NCBI RefSeq assembly: GCF_003143755.1
Contig: NZ_QFRI01000002.1
Span: forward strand, 650,670 to 714,669
Source of the DNA: Algibacter marinivivus
GTDB taxonomy: Bacteria > Bacteroidota > Bacteroidia > Flavobacteriales > Flavobacteriaceae
Length of the DNA: 64,000 bases
Reading direction: 5' to 3'
Under the pieces are notes generated by a model. The model was not told where the DNA came from. It worked only from the letters and a program-made list of their open reading frames with translations, and did not search any database. A program made the translations under genes and the position numbers. Each line of letters opens with the position of its first letter. Position 1 is the first letter of the stretch. Below are positions 52,644 through 60,690 of this stretch, piece by piece.

Positions 52644-53309
52644 TTACTTCACAGGAAAATCAAAGTAAGTATCTCGAAATGGCTCTCCACGAAGTGTAAA
52701 ATGCCACCATTCTTTGGGGTAATTTCTAAATCCAAATTTCAACATAAAGGTTTGAAGTAATTGTCTATTATATTTCTGTTTCTCAGTTATATTTTCATAA
52801 TTAACCCAAGATTCTTGCCCAAAAAAATCATAAGCACTTCCCATATCCAATGGGACTCCAGTGTTACCATCAATAATAGTTAAATCAACAGTGCTACCTC
52901 TACTATGTCCAGACCTTGAAGCTATATATTCTTCTTTAAAAAGATTTCTTTTTTTAACATTAGGATAAAACTTGTGCTTGTTAATCGTATCATTTAAATC
53001 TTTTGCCCAAGTTATAAAATGATTAACCGCCCGTTGGGGTCTATAACCGTCATAAACTTTTAAACATAAATTCTGTTCTTGCAGTGCTTCATGAATCTTC
53101 TTTAGAGCATTAGTAGCTTGTAGGGTTAAAATAAGTTTATTGGATTGATAACCTTCAATTGGTTTACCTACAAAATTATTTGGAGTATAATAACGTAATT
53201 CAACATCTAAATCAGGAATTACATCTTCAACATACACAAAACCTTTTTCCAATTGGGCATATAAACTTGTACAAATGAAAAAAATGAAAAAAGTTAGACG
53301 ATACTCCAT
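52644..53309 (-). CDS. D-Ala-D-Ala dipeptidase, VanX-like (M15D)
   Basis: This 221-residue protein has a signal peptide (FFIFFICTSLYA), so it works in the periplasm. The zinc and catalytic motifs are SGHSRGSTVDLTI (HxxxxxxD) and EWWHFTLRGEP (ExxH), as in VanX and related DdpX enzymes. It cleaves D-Ala-D-Ala dipeptide in peptidoglycan recycling. In this context there is no van cluster, so it is more likely a cell-wall recycling enzyme than a vancomycin resistance determinant. Confidence 0.9.
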   Translation of the reverse strand: MEYRLTFFIFFICTSLYAQLEKGFVYVEDVIPDLDVELRYYTPNNFVGKPIEGYQSNKLILTLQATNALKKIHEALQEQNLCLKVYDGYRPQRAVNHFITWAKDLNDTINKHKFYPNVKKRNLFKEEYIASRSGHSRGSTVDLTIIDGNTGVPLDMGSAYDFFGQESWVNYENITEKQKYNRQLLQTFMLKFGFRNYPKEWWHFTLRGEPFRDTYFDFPVK

Positions 53310-53348
53310 TATAATTTTGAATTATGCTAATTTAGAAAATAAAAGAAT

Positions 53349-53942
53349 ATGCTTTTTGAAAGTTCGCTAAATTTAAATTTAAAAGGTGCAGATATAAGTT
53401 ACTATCCAAATTTTTTAAATATTAATGAAGCTAATAAGTATTTTGAAACCCTATTAGACTCTATAAATTGGAGGCAAGATGAAATTACTGTATATGGAAA
53501 AACTCATCTTCAACCTCGTTTAACAGCTTTTTATGCTGATAATGAAAACACATATAAATATAGTAACATAAGAATGTACCCAAATCCATTTGAAAGTAAT
53601 TTATTAGAAATTAAAAATAAAATTGAAACAGAGCTTAAAATAAAGTTTTCAAGTTGTTTAGCTAACCTATATCGTAATGGTAGCGATAGTAATGGTTGGC
53701 ATAGTGATGATGAAAAAGAACTTGGTATAAACCCAATTATAGCATCAATATCTCTGGGAGCAGAACGCATTTTTCATCTCAAACATAAAACTGATAAGGC
53801 TCTTAAAACAAAACTTATTCTACACCACGGAAGTCTTTTAATAATGCAAGGAGAAACTCAACATAACTGGTTACATCAAATACCGAAAACAAAAAAAGAC
53901 ATTGGAAAACGAATTAATTTAACATTTAGAATTATTACATAA
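53349..53942 (+). CDS. AlkB-like 2-oxoglutarate/Fe(II) dioxygenase
   Basis: This 197-residue protein has the AlkB core: the iron ligands HxD in NGWHSDDEKELG, a later His in HNWLHQIPKT, and the Arg pair in RINLTFRII that binds 2-oxoglutarate. The N-terminal region has QPRLTAFYADN, seen in ALKBH2-like proteins. It probably removes alkyl lesions from DNA or RNA. Divergent from the dipeptidase; a terminator follows. Confidence 0.93.
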   Translation: MLFESSLNLNLKGADISYYPNFLNINEANKYFETLLDSINWRQDEITVYGKTHLQPRLTAFYADNENTYKYSNIRMYPNPFESNLLEIKNKIETELKIKFSSCLANLYRNGSDSNGWHSDDEKELGINPIIASISLGAERIFHLKHKTDKALKTKLILHHGSLLIMQGETQHNWLHQIPKTKKDIGKRINLTFRIIT

Positions 53943-53943
53943 A

Positions 53944-53976
53944 AAAACCGAGTTCCCTCAAACTCGGTTTTCTTTC
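53944..53976 (+). terminator. Terminator after the AlkB-like gene
   Basis: Perfect 11-base arms aaaaccgagtt and aactcggtttt. Confidence 0.8.
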
Positions 53977-54135
53977 AATTTGCTTTTTTTATTATGATGC
54001 TAGATTTGGGGTTTCCTTTTTTAACAACATAATGCAAATATTAATTAATTAATCCATTGAACTAAAAAGTGTGTTATTTAGTACTCTCCAAATATATAAT
54101 TAAGAAACATAACAAAACGATTAAATACATTTAAA

Positions 54136-54201
54136 ATCGATGAAATACATTAAATTTTAACATTTAAAGATGAATTAATCGATATTATCGATGAAATACA
54201 T
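54136..54201. repeat. Two copies of a 15-base direct repeat
   Basis: atcgatgaaatacat occurs at 54136-54150 and 54187-54201, centre spacing 51 bases, in a gene-free region. Confidence 0.7.
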
Positions 54202-54243
54202 AATACTAATAAGTGAGAATTAAATTATTTTAGTCTAAAACAT

Positions 54244-54276
54244 AAAAAAAGCATCCTAAAATAGGATGCTTTTTTA
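54244..54276 (+). terminator. Orphan terminator before the DUF4369 gene
   Basis: Arms aagcatccta and taggatgctt with a T run. No open reading frame ends at this place. Confidence 0.75.
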
Positions 54277-54512
54277 CTAACTAACCAACCAAAATATGAA
54301 TTACACTTCTCAAGTTTGAAGTAACCACTCAACAAACTTTATTATGAATGTAATTACAATTACTATATACCAATACTCGTGCCAAACTTTAAATCAAAAC
54401 ATATTTTTTTGATTTATTTAACAATAAAATCTATTATAAATTAATAATCTCTAACTAGTAATTCACGTATAATTATTTGATATTTGCTTTTCTTAAAACG
54501 TTTTTAAAATTT

Positions 54513-55217
54513 ATGAATAAAATAGCATTTCTACTAATAGCTTTGTTTTTTATTGCCTGTGGTAAAAAAGAACATGACTTAACTGTAAAAGTTCACGTAA
54601 AAGGATTAAAAAAAGGGACACTTTATCTTAAAAAAGTTGAAGACACCACATTAGTCTCAATAGATTCTGTAATTGTTAATGGAGATTCTCAAATCGAATT
54701 GCATAGCCATATTGATTCTCCAGAAATATTTTATTTGTATTTAGATAAAAATAGCGCAGAGAAAGATAGAATTTCCTTTTTTGCTGATAAAGGTATTACA
54801 GAAATTAACACGACACTAAAAAACTTTGCTTTTGAGGCCAGTATTAAAGGATCAGAGCAACAAAAAATACTAGAAGACTACAAAACTATTATTTCAAAAA
54901 TCAACAATAGAAACTTAGATTTAGTTAAAGAGCAATTTGAAGCTCAAAAAATTGGTGATACTCAAAAATTAGCTACTCTACAAAAGGAGGCAGAAAGTAG
55001 TCTTAAACGCAAATATTTATATACTGTAAATTTTGCTTTAAATAATAAGAATAGTGAAGTTGCTCCTTACTTAGCTCTAACAGAAGTTTACAATGCAAGA
55101 ATTGATTTATTAGACACGATAAATAACTCTCTAACCACAAAAGTAAAAGATTCAAAATATGGAAAAGAATTAGAAGCTTTTATAACATCAATAAAAAATA
55201 CTGAGAGTAGTAATTAA
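54513..55217 (+). CDS. DUF4369 lipoprotein
   Basis: This 234-residue protein has a lipoprotein signal ending in LFFIACG and a DUF4369 beta domain (HDLTVKVHVKGLKKGTLYLK then EDTTLVSIDSVIVNGDSQIE), usual at the N-terminus of Bacteroidota thioredoxin-like lipoproteins. The thioredoxin half is missing; a helical region replaces it. The ATG at 54477 would add 12 residues before the signal, so 54513 is chosen. It may be a truncated or specialised relative. The function is unknown. Confidence 0.8.
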   Translation: MNKIAFLLIALFFIACGKKEHDLTVKVHVKGLKKGTLYLKKVEDTTLVSIDSVIVNGDSQIELHSHIDSPEIFYLYLDKNSAEKDRISFFADKGITEINTTLKNFAFEASIKGSEQQKILEDYKTIISKINNRNLDLVKEQFEAQKIGDTQKLATLQKEAESSLKRKYLYTVNFALNNKNSEVAPYLALTEVYNARIDLLDTINNSLTTKVKDSKYGKELEAFITSIKNTESSN

Positions 55218-55233
55218 TTTTACTTTTAAGCCT

Positions 55234-55269
55234 AAAAAAAGCCTTTTCAATATGAAAAGGCTTTTTTTT
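55234..55269 (+). terminator. Terminator after the DUF4369 gene
   Basis: Perfect 15-base arms, aaaaaaagccttttc and gaaaaggcttttttt, with a 5-base loop; just beside the tRNA gene. Confidence 0.85.
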
Positions 55270-55270
55270 G

Positions 55271-55344
55271 AGCCGATGGAGGGACTCGAACCCACGACCT
55301 GCTGATTACAAATCAGCTGCTCTAGCCAGCTGAGCTACATCGGC
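55271..55344 (-). tRNA. tRNA-Thr (anticodon TGT)
   Basis: The minus strand folds as a full cloverleaf: acceptor GCCGATG with CATCGGC and discriminator T, D arm GCTCAGCTGGCTAGAGC, anticodon stem GCTGA/TCAGC around TTTGTAA, and T arm with GGTTCGAGTCC. The anticodon TGT reads threonine ACA. CCA is not encoded. It has its own strong promoter. Confidence 0.95.
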
Positions 55345-55356
55345 GTTTAACGGGTG

Positions 55357-55386
55357 CAAATATAATTGCAAAAATAATATTTGCAA
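55357..55386 (-). promoter_or_regulatory. Promoter of tRNA-Thr
   Basis: Minus strand TTG (55386-55384), 19 bases, TATATTTG (55364-55357). Thirteen bases before the mature tRNA 5' end. Same form as the rpmB and FKBP promoters. Confidence 0.75.
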
Positions 55387-55403
55387 ACACTCCACTAATT
55401 TTT

Positions 55404-55673
55404 TTATCCAAGCTTGTTAATTTTCTCTATTAAAGCTCTTCCTTTTGTTTCTAACTCATTATTTATGGACTTAAAATGAGCTTTAGGGTTTTCAATATTT
55501 TTAGCATTTACTTTAGCAATTAACTCATCAAAAGTTTCAATTGCCTCATCAATAATAGCTTCGCTTTTTTTTGTGTCTTTATCTGTATTTGTAAATTCCC
55601 AGATGTAAACAGCCTCAATAATATCTCCTAAAACGTAATTTATATCCTTTTTTAAATCTCTAACATTTGCCAT
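55404..55673 (-). CDS. Hypothetical small helical protein
   Basis: I do not recognise this 89-residue protein. It is predicted helical and acidic, MANVRDLKKDINYVLGDIIE then VYIWEFTNTDKD, with no signal or membrane helix. The composition is like its neighbours. It is 27 bases after manA on the same strand and is the last gene of the idi-queD-manA unit. A conserved Bacteroidota family is likely, but no function is proposed. Confidence 0.7.
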   Translation of the reverse strand: MANVRDLKKDINYVLGDIIEAVYIWEFTNTDKDTKKSEAIIDEAIETFDELIAKVNAKNIENPKAHFKSINNELETKGRALIEKINKLG

Positions 55674-55700
55674 AATTTCTTATTTAATTTGATTACAAAA

Positions 55701-56672
55701 TTACACATAAACTTCTAATAATTTTGCCTTTTTAGATGTTATTTCATAGTGAGTAGCATCAGCAGGTAACAAAATGGTTTCACCTACTTTTATACTTTCA
55801 GAATGATGATTATAACTTATTACAGCTTCTCCTTCAACACATATGTAAATAAAAAATGTATCCTTTTTATTTATCTTTTTTAAAGTATTTGTAACTTCTA
55901 AATAACTTGTTGTAAAATATGGGCAACTCACCATTTCGTTTGATTCATTTTCAATTTTAGAATAGGAAACTCTAAAATTATCTGGCATATCAAAATCAAT
56001 AGCATCAATAGCTAAATCATTATGTAATTCCCTTTCATTACCATTATCATCAACTCTATCCCAATCGTAAACACGATAAGTAACATCACTAGTTTGCTGA
56101 ATTTCAGCTAACATTACTCCTGCTCCAATAGCATGTACACGACCAACTTCTATAAAATAAGTATCACCAGTGTTAACCTTTTCAAAATTTAAAATATCGG
56201 TTAAAGTCTTATCTTCAAGATGCTTCAAATATTTTTCAGGAGTCACTTTTTGATTAAAATCAACTATTAAGTTTGATCCTTCATCTGCTTGCATAACATA
56301 CCACATCTCAGTTTTCCCAAAGGAGTTATGCCTCTCTGCTGCGAGCTTATCATTTGGGTGTAATTGTATAGATAAATCTTCACGAGCATCAATAAACTTA
56401 ATAAGCAAAGGAAATTTATCTTCAAAAATTCTATAATTCTGTTGACCAATTAAATCTGGTCCTAAAATTTTCAATAAATCTTTCAAAGATTTTCCTTTAT
56501 AATACCCATTAGAAACTATTGAAGTATCTCCATCTACATCACTAATTTCCCAACTTTCACCTATATTATGTAAATCAGATTGCTTATTGAGAACTGTTTT
56601 TAATTTTTGACCTCCCCAAATTTTATCTTTTAAAATAGGTGCAAATTTTATAGGGTATAATATTTTGTCCAT
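55701..56672 (-). CDS. manA: Mannose-6-phosphate isomerase, class I
   Basis: This 323-residue enzyme interconverts mannose 6-phosphate and fructose 6-phosphate. It has the cupin metal site: LSIQLHPND, GKTEMWYVMQAD and the later GRVHAIGAGVML, with PILKDKIWGGQKL at the N-terminus. Length is that of the short type I bacterial form. It would supply GDP-mannose for glycan building, and it sits one base after queD and is in one operon with idi. Confidence 0.92.
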   Translation of the reverse strand: MDKILYPIKFAPILKDKIWGGQKLKTVLNKQSDLHNIGESWEISDVDGDTSIVSNGYYKGKSLKDLLKILGPDLIGQQNYRIFEDKFPLLIKFIDAREDLSIQLHPNDKLAAERHNSFGKTEMWYVMQADEGSNLIVDFNQKVTPEKYLKHLEDKTLTDILNFEKVNTGDTYFIEVGRVHAIGAGVMLAEIQQTSDVTYRVYDWDRVDDNGNERELHNDLAIDAIDFDMPDNFRVSYSKIENESNEMVSCPYFTTSYLEVTNTLKKINKKDTFFIYICVEGEAVISYNHHSESIKVGETILLPADATHYEITSKKAKLLEVYV

Positions 56673-56673
56673 A

Positions 56674-57084
56674 TTAATTTCCTGAATAGGTTACAAAATT
56701 ACGAGGTGTTTCATATAATGTTATTTCTAACTCTAAATTAGAATTTAGCTTAGGCTTCATTTTATTATAAATAACCACAGCTATATTTTCAGCAGTAGGA
56801 TTTAAATTGGTAAACTCAGGAACTTCAAGATTTAAATTTTTATGATCAAAAGCATCTTCAACTTCAGTCTTAATTATATCTTTAAGAACCTTCATGTCAA
56901 TAACATAACCTGTTTCTTTATCTATCCCGCCAGTAACACTAACAATCAATTCATAATTATGCCCATGGAAGTTAGGGTTATTACATTTACCAAAAATTTT
57001 GTCATTCTTTTCAAAACTCCAATCTTTTCTATACAACCTGTGTGCAGCATTAAAATGTGCTTTTCTACTTACGGTAACTTTCAT
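56674..57084 (-). CDS. queD: 6-carboxytetrahydropterin synthase (QueD/PTPS-like)
   Basis: This 136-residue protein has the pterin synthase motifs: HFNAAHRLY, zinc-binding HGHNYEL, the catalytic Cys in KCNNPNFHGHNY, and DHKNLN with the catalytic His. It converts dihydroneopterin triphosphate to 6-carboxytetrahydropterin in queuosine synthesis. The start overlaps idi by 4 bases and one base follows before manA, so the three are co-translated. The pairing with idi and manA is not of obvious metabolic meaning. Confidence 0.9.
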   Translation of the reverse strand: MKVTVSRKAHFNAAHRLYRKDWSFEKNDKIFGKCNNPNFHGHNYELIVSVTGGIDKETGYVIDMKVLKDIIKTEVEDAFDHKNLNLEVPEFTNLNPTAENIAVVIYNKMKPKLNSNLELEITLYETPRNFVTYSGN

Positions 57085-57608
57085 TTTGATTCTATGTTTA
57101 TGTGTTCGTAGAATTTATCAAAAATAACTTTAAACCACTCTGTATAGAGTTCTGGACGTAAAGAAATATCTACTTTTACATCTTCTAATGGCATCCATTT
57201 CCAACTCGCTACTTCATCAGTATTAATAACTGGTTCATTCTCGTATTTACCTAATAAAACATGATCATATTCATGCTCTGTTAAACCATTATCAAATGGA
57301 GCTTTATAGATAAATGATATAGATTCTTGTAAATCAACAACAAAACCCATTTCTTCCATCAAACGCCTTTTACCAGCTTCAATGTTACTTTCTCCATCTC
57401 TTTGATGACTACAACATGTATTTGTCCACAATCCTGGAGAATGGTATTTATCTAATGCTCTTTGTTGTAACATCAGCTCATTTTTATTATTAAAAATAAA
57501 CACTGAAAATGCACGATGTAATATCGCTTTTTCATGAGCTTCCATTTTTGGCATTAAGCCAATTTGTTCATCCTTTTCATTTACAAGGATTACTTTTTCT
57601 TCTTTCAT
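57081..57608 (-). CDS. idi: Isopentenyl-diphosphate delta-isomerase, type I
   Basis: This 175-residue Nudix-fold enzyme interconverts isopentenyl and dimethylallyl diphosphate. It has the catalytic Cys in TNTCCSHQRDG, the Nudix-like Glu helix AGKRRLMEEMGF and the conserved EHEYDHVLLG with its metal-ligand Glu residues. The start at 57608 (MKEEKVILVNEKDEQIGL) is preferred to an upstream ATG at 57674, which would add an unusual 22-residue tail. It is the first gene of a four-gene unit. Confidence 0.92.
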   Translation of the reverse strand: MKEEKVILVNEKDEQIGLMPKMEAHEKAILHRAFSVFIFNNKNELMLQQRALDKYHSPGLWTNTCCSHQRDGESNIEAGKRRLMEEMGFVVDLQESISFIYKAPFDNGLTEHEYDHVLLGKYENEPVINTDEVASWKWMPLEDVKVDISLRPELYTEWFKVIFDKFYEHINIESK

Positions 57609-57750
57609 CTGCTTGTTCTTTTTTTTTAATTTGGTCAGATGTAATTCGCTAATAAACATATTGATAAATATCAACTAATAGCTATCGCTCATTTCATAGT
57701 CGAACAAAAATACAAACAAAATTACAACTTGTTAAAACTGATTTTAAATA

Positions 57751-57782
57751 AAAAAGCACCTAAATAAATTTAGATGCCTTTT
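57751..57782 (-). terminator. Terminator after the adhesin module
   Basis: Minus-strand arms aaaaggcatctaaat and atttaggtgcttttt, with G-U pairs, close the operon 57804-64000. Confidence 0.65.
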
Positions 57783-57803
57783 AAGTTGATGGTTAGATAT
57801 AAA

Positions 57804-59714
57804 TTAATTTGCAACTACAATAAACTCACTACGCCTATTGTCTTGATGTTCTTCTTTGGTACATTTAACTCCATTTGAACAACGATTTGTTAACCGTGTT
57901 TCTCCATAACCTTGCCCTGTTAATCTGTCTTCAGTTATACCGCCTTTTTCTATAATATACGCCCTTGTAGACTTATTTCTTCTATTTGACAATGCCCAGT
58001 TATACGCATCTTTACCTCTAGAATCTGTGTGCGAACGTACATCAATTTTTACATTAGGATATTCCTTCATATAGTTTATCACTTTTGCTAATTCAATTTC
58101 TGCATCTGGACGAATAAAAGATTTGTCGTAATCAAAATAAATAGGGTTTAAGTTAAGTAATAAAGCTAAATCTGTTCCTATTTTAGCAGCTTCAGGTTCA
58201 AGTTTTAGTTCTAATTTTAAATCTGGTTTTTCATCTTCTTTTATAGAAAAATCAGTAAAATCATCTTTATACTTTTCTTTTTTAGCTTCAATTATATAGG
58301 TTCTATCCTTACAACCCAGATTAAAAGCAAATTTTCCAGAATCATCACTTTTTAATGATTCAAGTAAATTTCTACTAGAATCATAAATAAATACATTAGC
58401 ATTAGCCAAAACCTCTTGTGTTCTTTTATTTATTATAGTTCCAGATATAGCCTTAGTACATGGTGGCACAACAAAACTATAAATATCATCATCTCCTTTT
58501 CCACCTTCTCTATTTGAAGTGATATATCCTTTACCTGAAGTTTCATTAATGATGTATCCAAAATCATCTTTAGGGCTATTAATAGGTTTTCCAATGTTAT
58601 GCACCATCGTTGTAGACTCAGAAAGCTTATCGACTTCAATTTTAAAAACATCAAGTCCACCTAAGCCAACATGTCCATCAGATGAAAAATATAGAATTCC
58701 TTTATCGCTTACGAAAGGAAAGTTTTCTCTACCTTCTGTATTCACTTTAGGTCCTAAATTTAAAGGTTCACTATAAGTCCCATCTTCATTAATATCTACA
58801 ACAAAAATATCTGATGCGCCTTGGGTACCAAACATGTCTGAAGCAAAATATAATTTTTTCTCATCAGCACTTAACGCTGGATGTGCTACATTGTACTCAT
58901 CATTATTAAAAGGCAAAGACTCAATATTTGTCCAAACACTATCAATTAAAGTGGCTTTGTAAATTTTTAATCCATGAATATTTTCACTATTTTTTTTGAA
59001 CTTTCCTTTGAAAAAATTATTCCTTGTAAAATACGCTGTCTTACCATCTTTAGTGAATGTAGTTGAAGATTCATGATATTTTGTATTTACATCCCCATTA
59101 ACTTCCTTAATACTTCCATCTTCATTCAATTCAAACAAATCTAAAAAAGGCTGGGCATTCCATTTATAAATAGCTTCATCTTGATCTCTAGACGAAGCAA
59201 AAATCAAATGATCATTATAAGTTGACGTTCCAAAATCTGAAAATGCTGTGTTAATGTCTAAATTCAATAATTCAAAATCGTTTGACATTTCGTTAATAGA
59301 CATAACATAATTAGGTTTACTTAAAAACTCTTTAACTCTTGAATCTTCTGGTCTAATATTCGCAAATAGATTTAAAACTTTATCTGATTCTGCGTAATTT
59401 TCCTGAGCTCTTAAAGACTGGGCATATCTAAATAAATTCTCTGGCTCAGTAGGAAGATTTAAATCCATCAGTTTTTTATACCATATTGAAGCGTCTTCCA
59501 TTTCGCTATTAAAATAGAAGGCATTAGCCAGTTTCTCAATAACTTCTGAAGAAGCATCTTCTTTATTTGCCAATTCTAAAAGTTGATTTCTTGATTCTAT
59601 ATAGGACAGATTATCATACTTTTTTATTGCACTTGAAGCTTTTGCTTTTTGCGCATTAGTAGTATTAAAAACCAAAGCACTTAATATAGATAATATATAT
59701 ATTGTTTTTTTCAT
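57804..59714 (-). CDS. OmpA-family protein with PD40-like repeats, paired with PorP/SprF
   Basis: This 636-residue protein begins with a signal peptide (ILSILSALVFNTTNAQ). Helical TPR-like repeats cover about residues 30-130, WD40-like PD40 beta repeats (KKLYFASDMFGTQGASDIFV, then GILYFSSDGHVGLGGLDVFK) about 170-420, a carboxypeptidase-like beta domain (SGTIINKRTQEVLANANVFI) about 430-510, and an OmpA domain from about 520 with DVRSHTDSRGKDAYNWALSN. This is the PorE/SprE-like organisation of envelope proteins that anchor type IX adhesion machinery to peptidoglycan. It is 12 bases after the PorP/SprF gene. Confidence 0.85.
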   Translation of the reverse strand: MKKTIYILSILSALVFNTTNAQKAKASSAIKKYDNLSYIESRNQLLELANKEDASSEVIEKLANAFYFNSEMEDASIWYKKLMDLNLPTEPENLFRYAQSLRAQENYAESDKVLNLFANIRPEDSRVKEFLSKPNYVMSINEMSNDFELLNLDINTAFSDFGTSTYNDHLIFASSRDQDEAIYKWNAQPFLDLFELNEDGSIKEVNGDVNTKYHESSTTFTKDGKTAYFTRNNFFKGKFKKNSENIHGLKIYKATLIDSVWTNIESLPFNNDEYNVAHPALSADEKKLYFASDMFGTQGASDIFVVDINEDGTYSEPLNLGPKVNTEGRENFPFVSDKGILYFSSDGHVGLGGLDVFKIEVDKLSESTTMVHNIGKPINSPKDDFGYIINETSGKGYITSNREGGKGDDDIYSFVVPPCTKAISGTIINKRTQEVLANANVFIYDSSRNLLESLKSDDSGKFAFNLGCKDRTYIIEAKKEKYKDDFTDFSIKEDEKPDLKLELKLEPEAAKIGTDLALLLNLNPIYFDYDKSFIRPDAEIELAKVINYMKEYPNVKIDVRSHTDSRGKDAYNWALSNRRNKSTRAYIIEKGGITEDRLTGQGYGETRLTNRCSNGVKCTKEEHQDNRRSEFIVVAN

Positions 59715-59726
59715 GTCTATAATCTT

Positions 59727-60659
59727 TTAGAAGAATCTTGGTGATAAAATTTTACCTATTTGTTGTAATTCAAATCGCAGCATAATTTCGTGTGTTCCAC
59801 TATTATAATTATTTAAAGCCGTTGTAGTAGCATCATAAGCATAACCAATAAATAATCCTGGATTAATTTGAAACCCTGCTAAACCACTTACAGAATCATC
59901 CCATCTGTATGCTAATCCTAAAGTAAATTTATCGTTAAACAAAGCATTAACAGAAAGGTCAGCAATTAATGGTGCACCTGATACACCTTTAACTAAAAAT
60001 GCTGGTTTTAATTTAGTACGTTCACTTAAATCAAATACATATCCTCCAATTAAAAAGTAATGTAATCTTTCAGTTGCTATTGATTCTTGAAAATCATCAT
60101 AATGTTCAGTATTCAAAATATTTGGTACAGATAACCCTAAATACCATTTTTCTGAATGCAGATATAAACCAGCTCCTAAGGTTGGAGAAATTAAATTGAT
60201 ATTTTCATTGAATAAAACATCGGGGTTTTGAAAACGACCTTTGCTCCAATCTGTATCTAAAATATGTAATCCTCCTTTAAGACCAAAAGATAATTCTAAA
60301 TCTCCAGTTTCATCAACCGGTATCGTATAAGATACATTAGCATCAATACTTGTTTCTTCTGCAGGTCCTAATTGATCGCTAACAATGTTTAAACCCAAAC
60401 CTATTCTATCATTTCTCAATGGTGAATGAATACCAAAAGTTAATGTTTTTGGTGCGCCATCTATACCAACCCATTGTGTTCTATATAAAGCTGTAGCACT
60501 TAACACATCTCGTTGGCCTGCATAACCCGCATTCACACTCATCGTGTTATACATATATTGCGTGTATTGCGGATCTTGTTGTGCTTCAGTTTCTATACTT
60601 AATAGTGCAGTAAACACTACTAAAATTAAACCTTTTATTAATGATGATTTTTGTATCAT
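59727..60659 (-). CDS. PorP/SprF family outer-membrane protein
   Basis: This 310-residue protein has a signal peptide ending in IETEAQQ and the family start QDPQYTQYMYNTMSVNAGYA. It is predicted to be a beta barrel. In Flavobacterium johnsoniae SprF is needed for SprB to reach the surface, and PorP/SprF partners usually sit beside one type B substrate, as here. The gene lies 31 bases after the giant adhesin, so it is the cognate partner of that protein. Confidence 0.92.
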   Translation of the reverse strand: MIQKSSLIKGLILVVFTALLSIETEAQQDPQYTQYMYNTMSVNAGYAGQRDVLSATALYRTQWVGIDGAPKTLTFGIHSPLRNDRIGLGLNIVSDQLGPAEETSIDANVSYTIPVDETGDLELSFGLKGGLHILDTDWSKGRFQNPDVLFNENINLISPTLGAGLYLHSEKWYLGLSVPNILNTEHYDDFQESIATERLHYFLIGGYVFDLSERTKLKPAFLVKGVSGAPLIADLSVNALFNDKFTLGLAYRWDDSVSGLAGFQINPGLFIGYAYDATTTALNNYNSGTHEIMLRFELQQIGKILSPRFF

Positions 60660-60690
60660 TTTTTTAAATCTTTTTTTAGTTGTTTACTTA

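Larger units (their letters stand above)
53943..54512. other. Gene-free region with two terminators and short repeats
   Basis: This 570-base region holds a terminator for the AlkB gene (53944), a second terminator (54244) without an assigned gene, and two copies of atcgatgaaatacat (54136-54150 and 54187-54201). The first copy has a similar variant just before it. A small RNA ending at 54244 is possible. The rest is AT-rich. Confidence 0.55.

Noticed and set aside
52644..53309. A vancomycin-resistance gene (vanX)
   Set aside because: There is no vanH, vanA or vanS/R near it, and Gram-negative VanX-like proteins usually serve peptidoglycan recycling.
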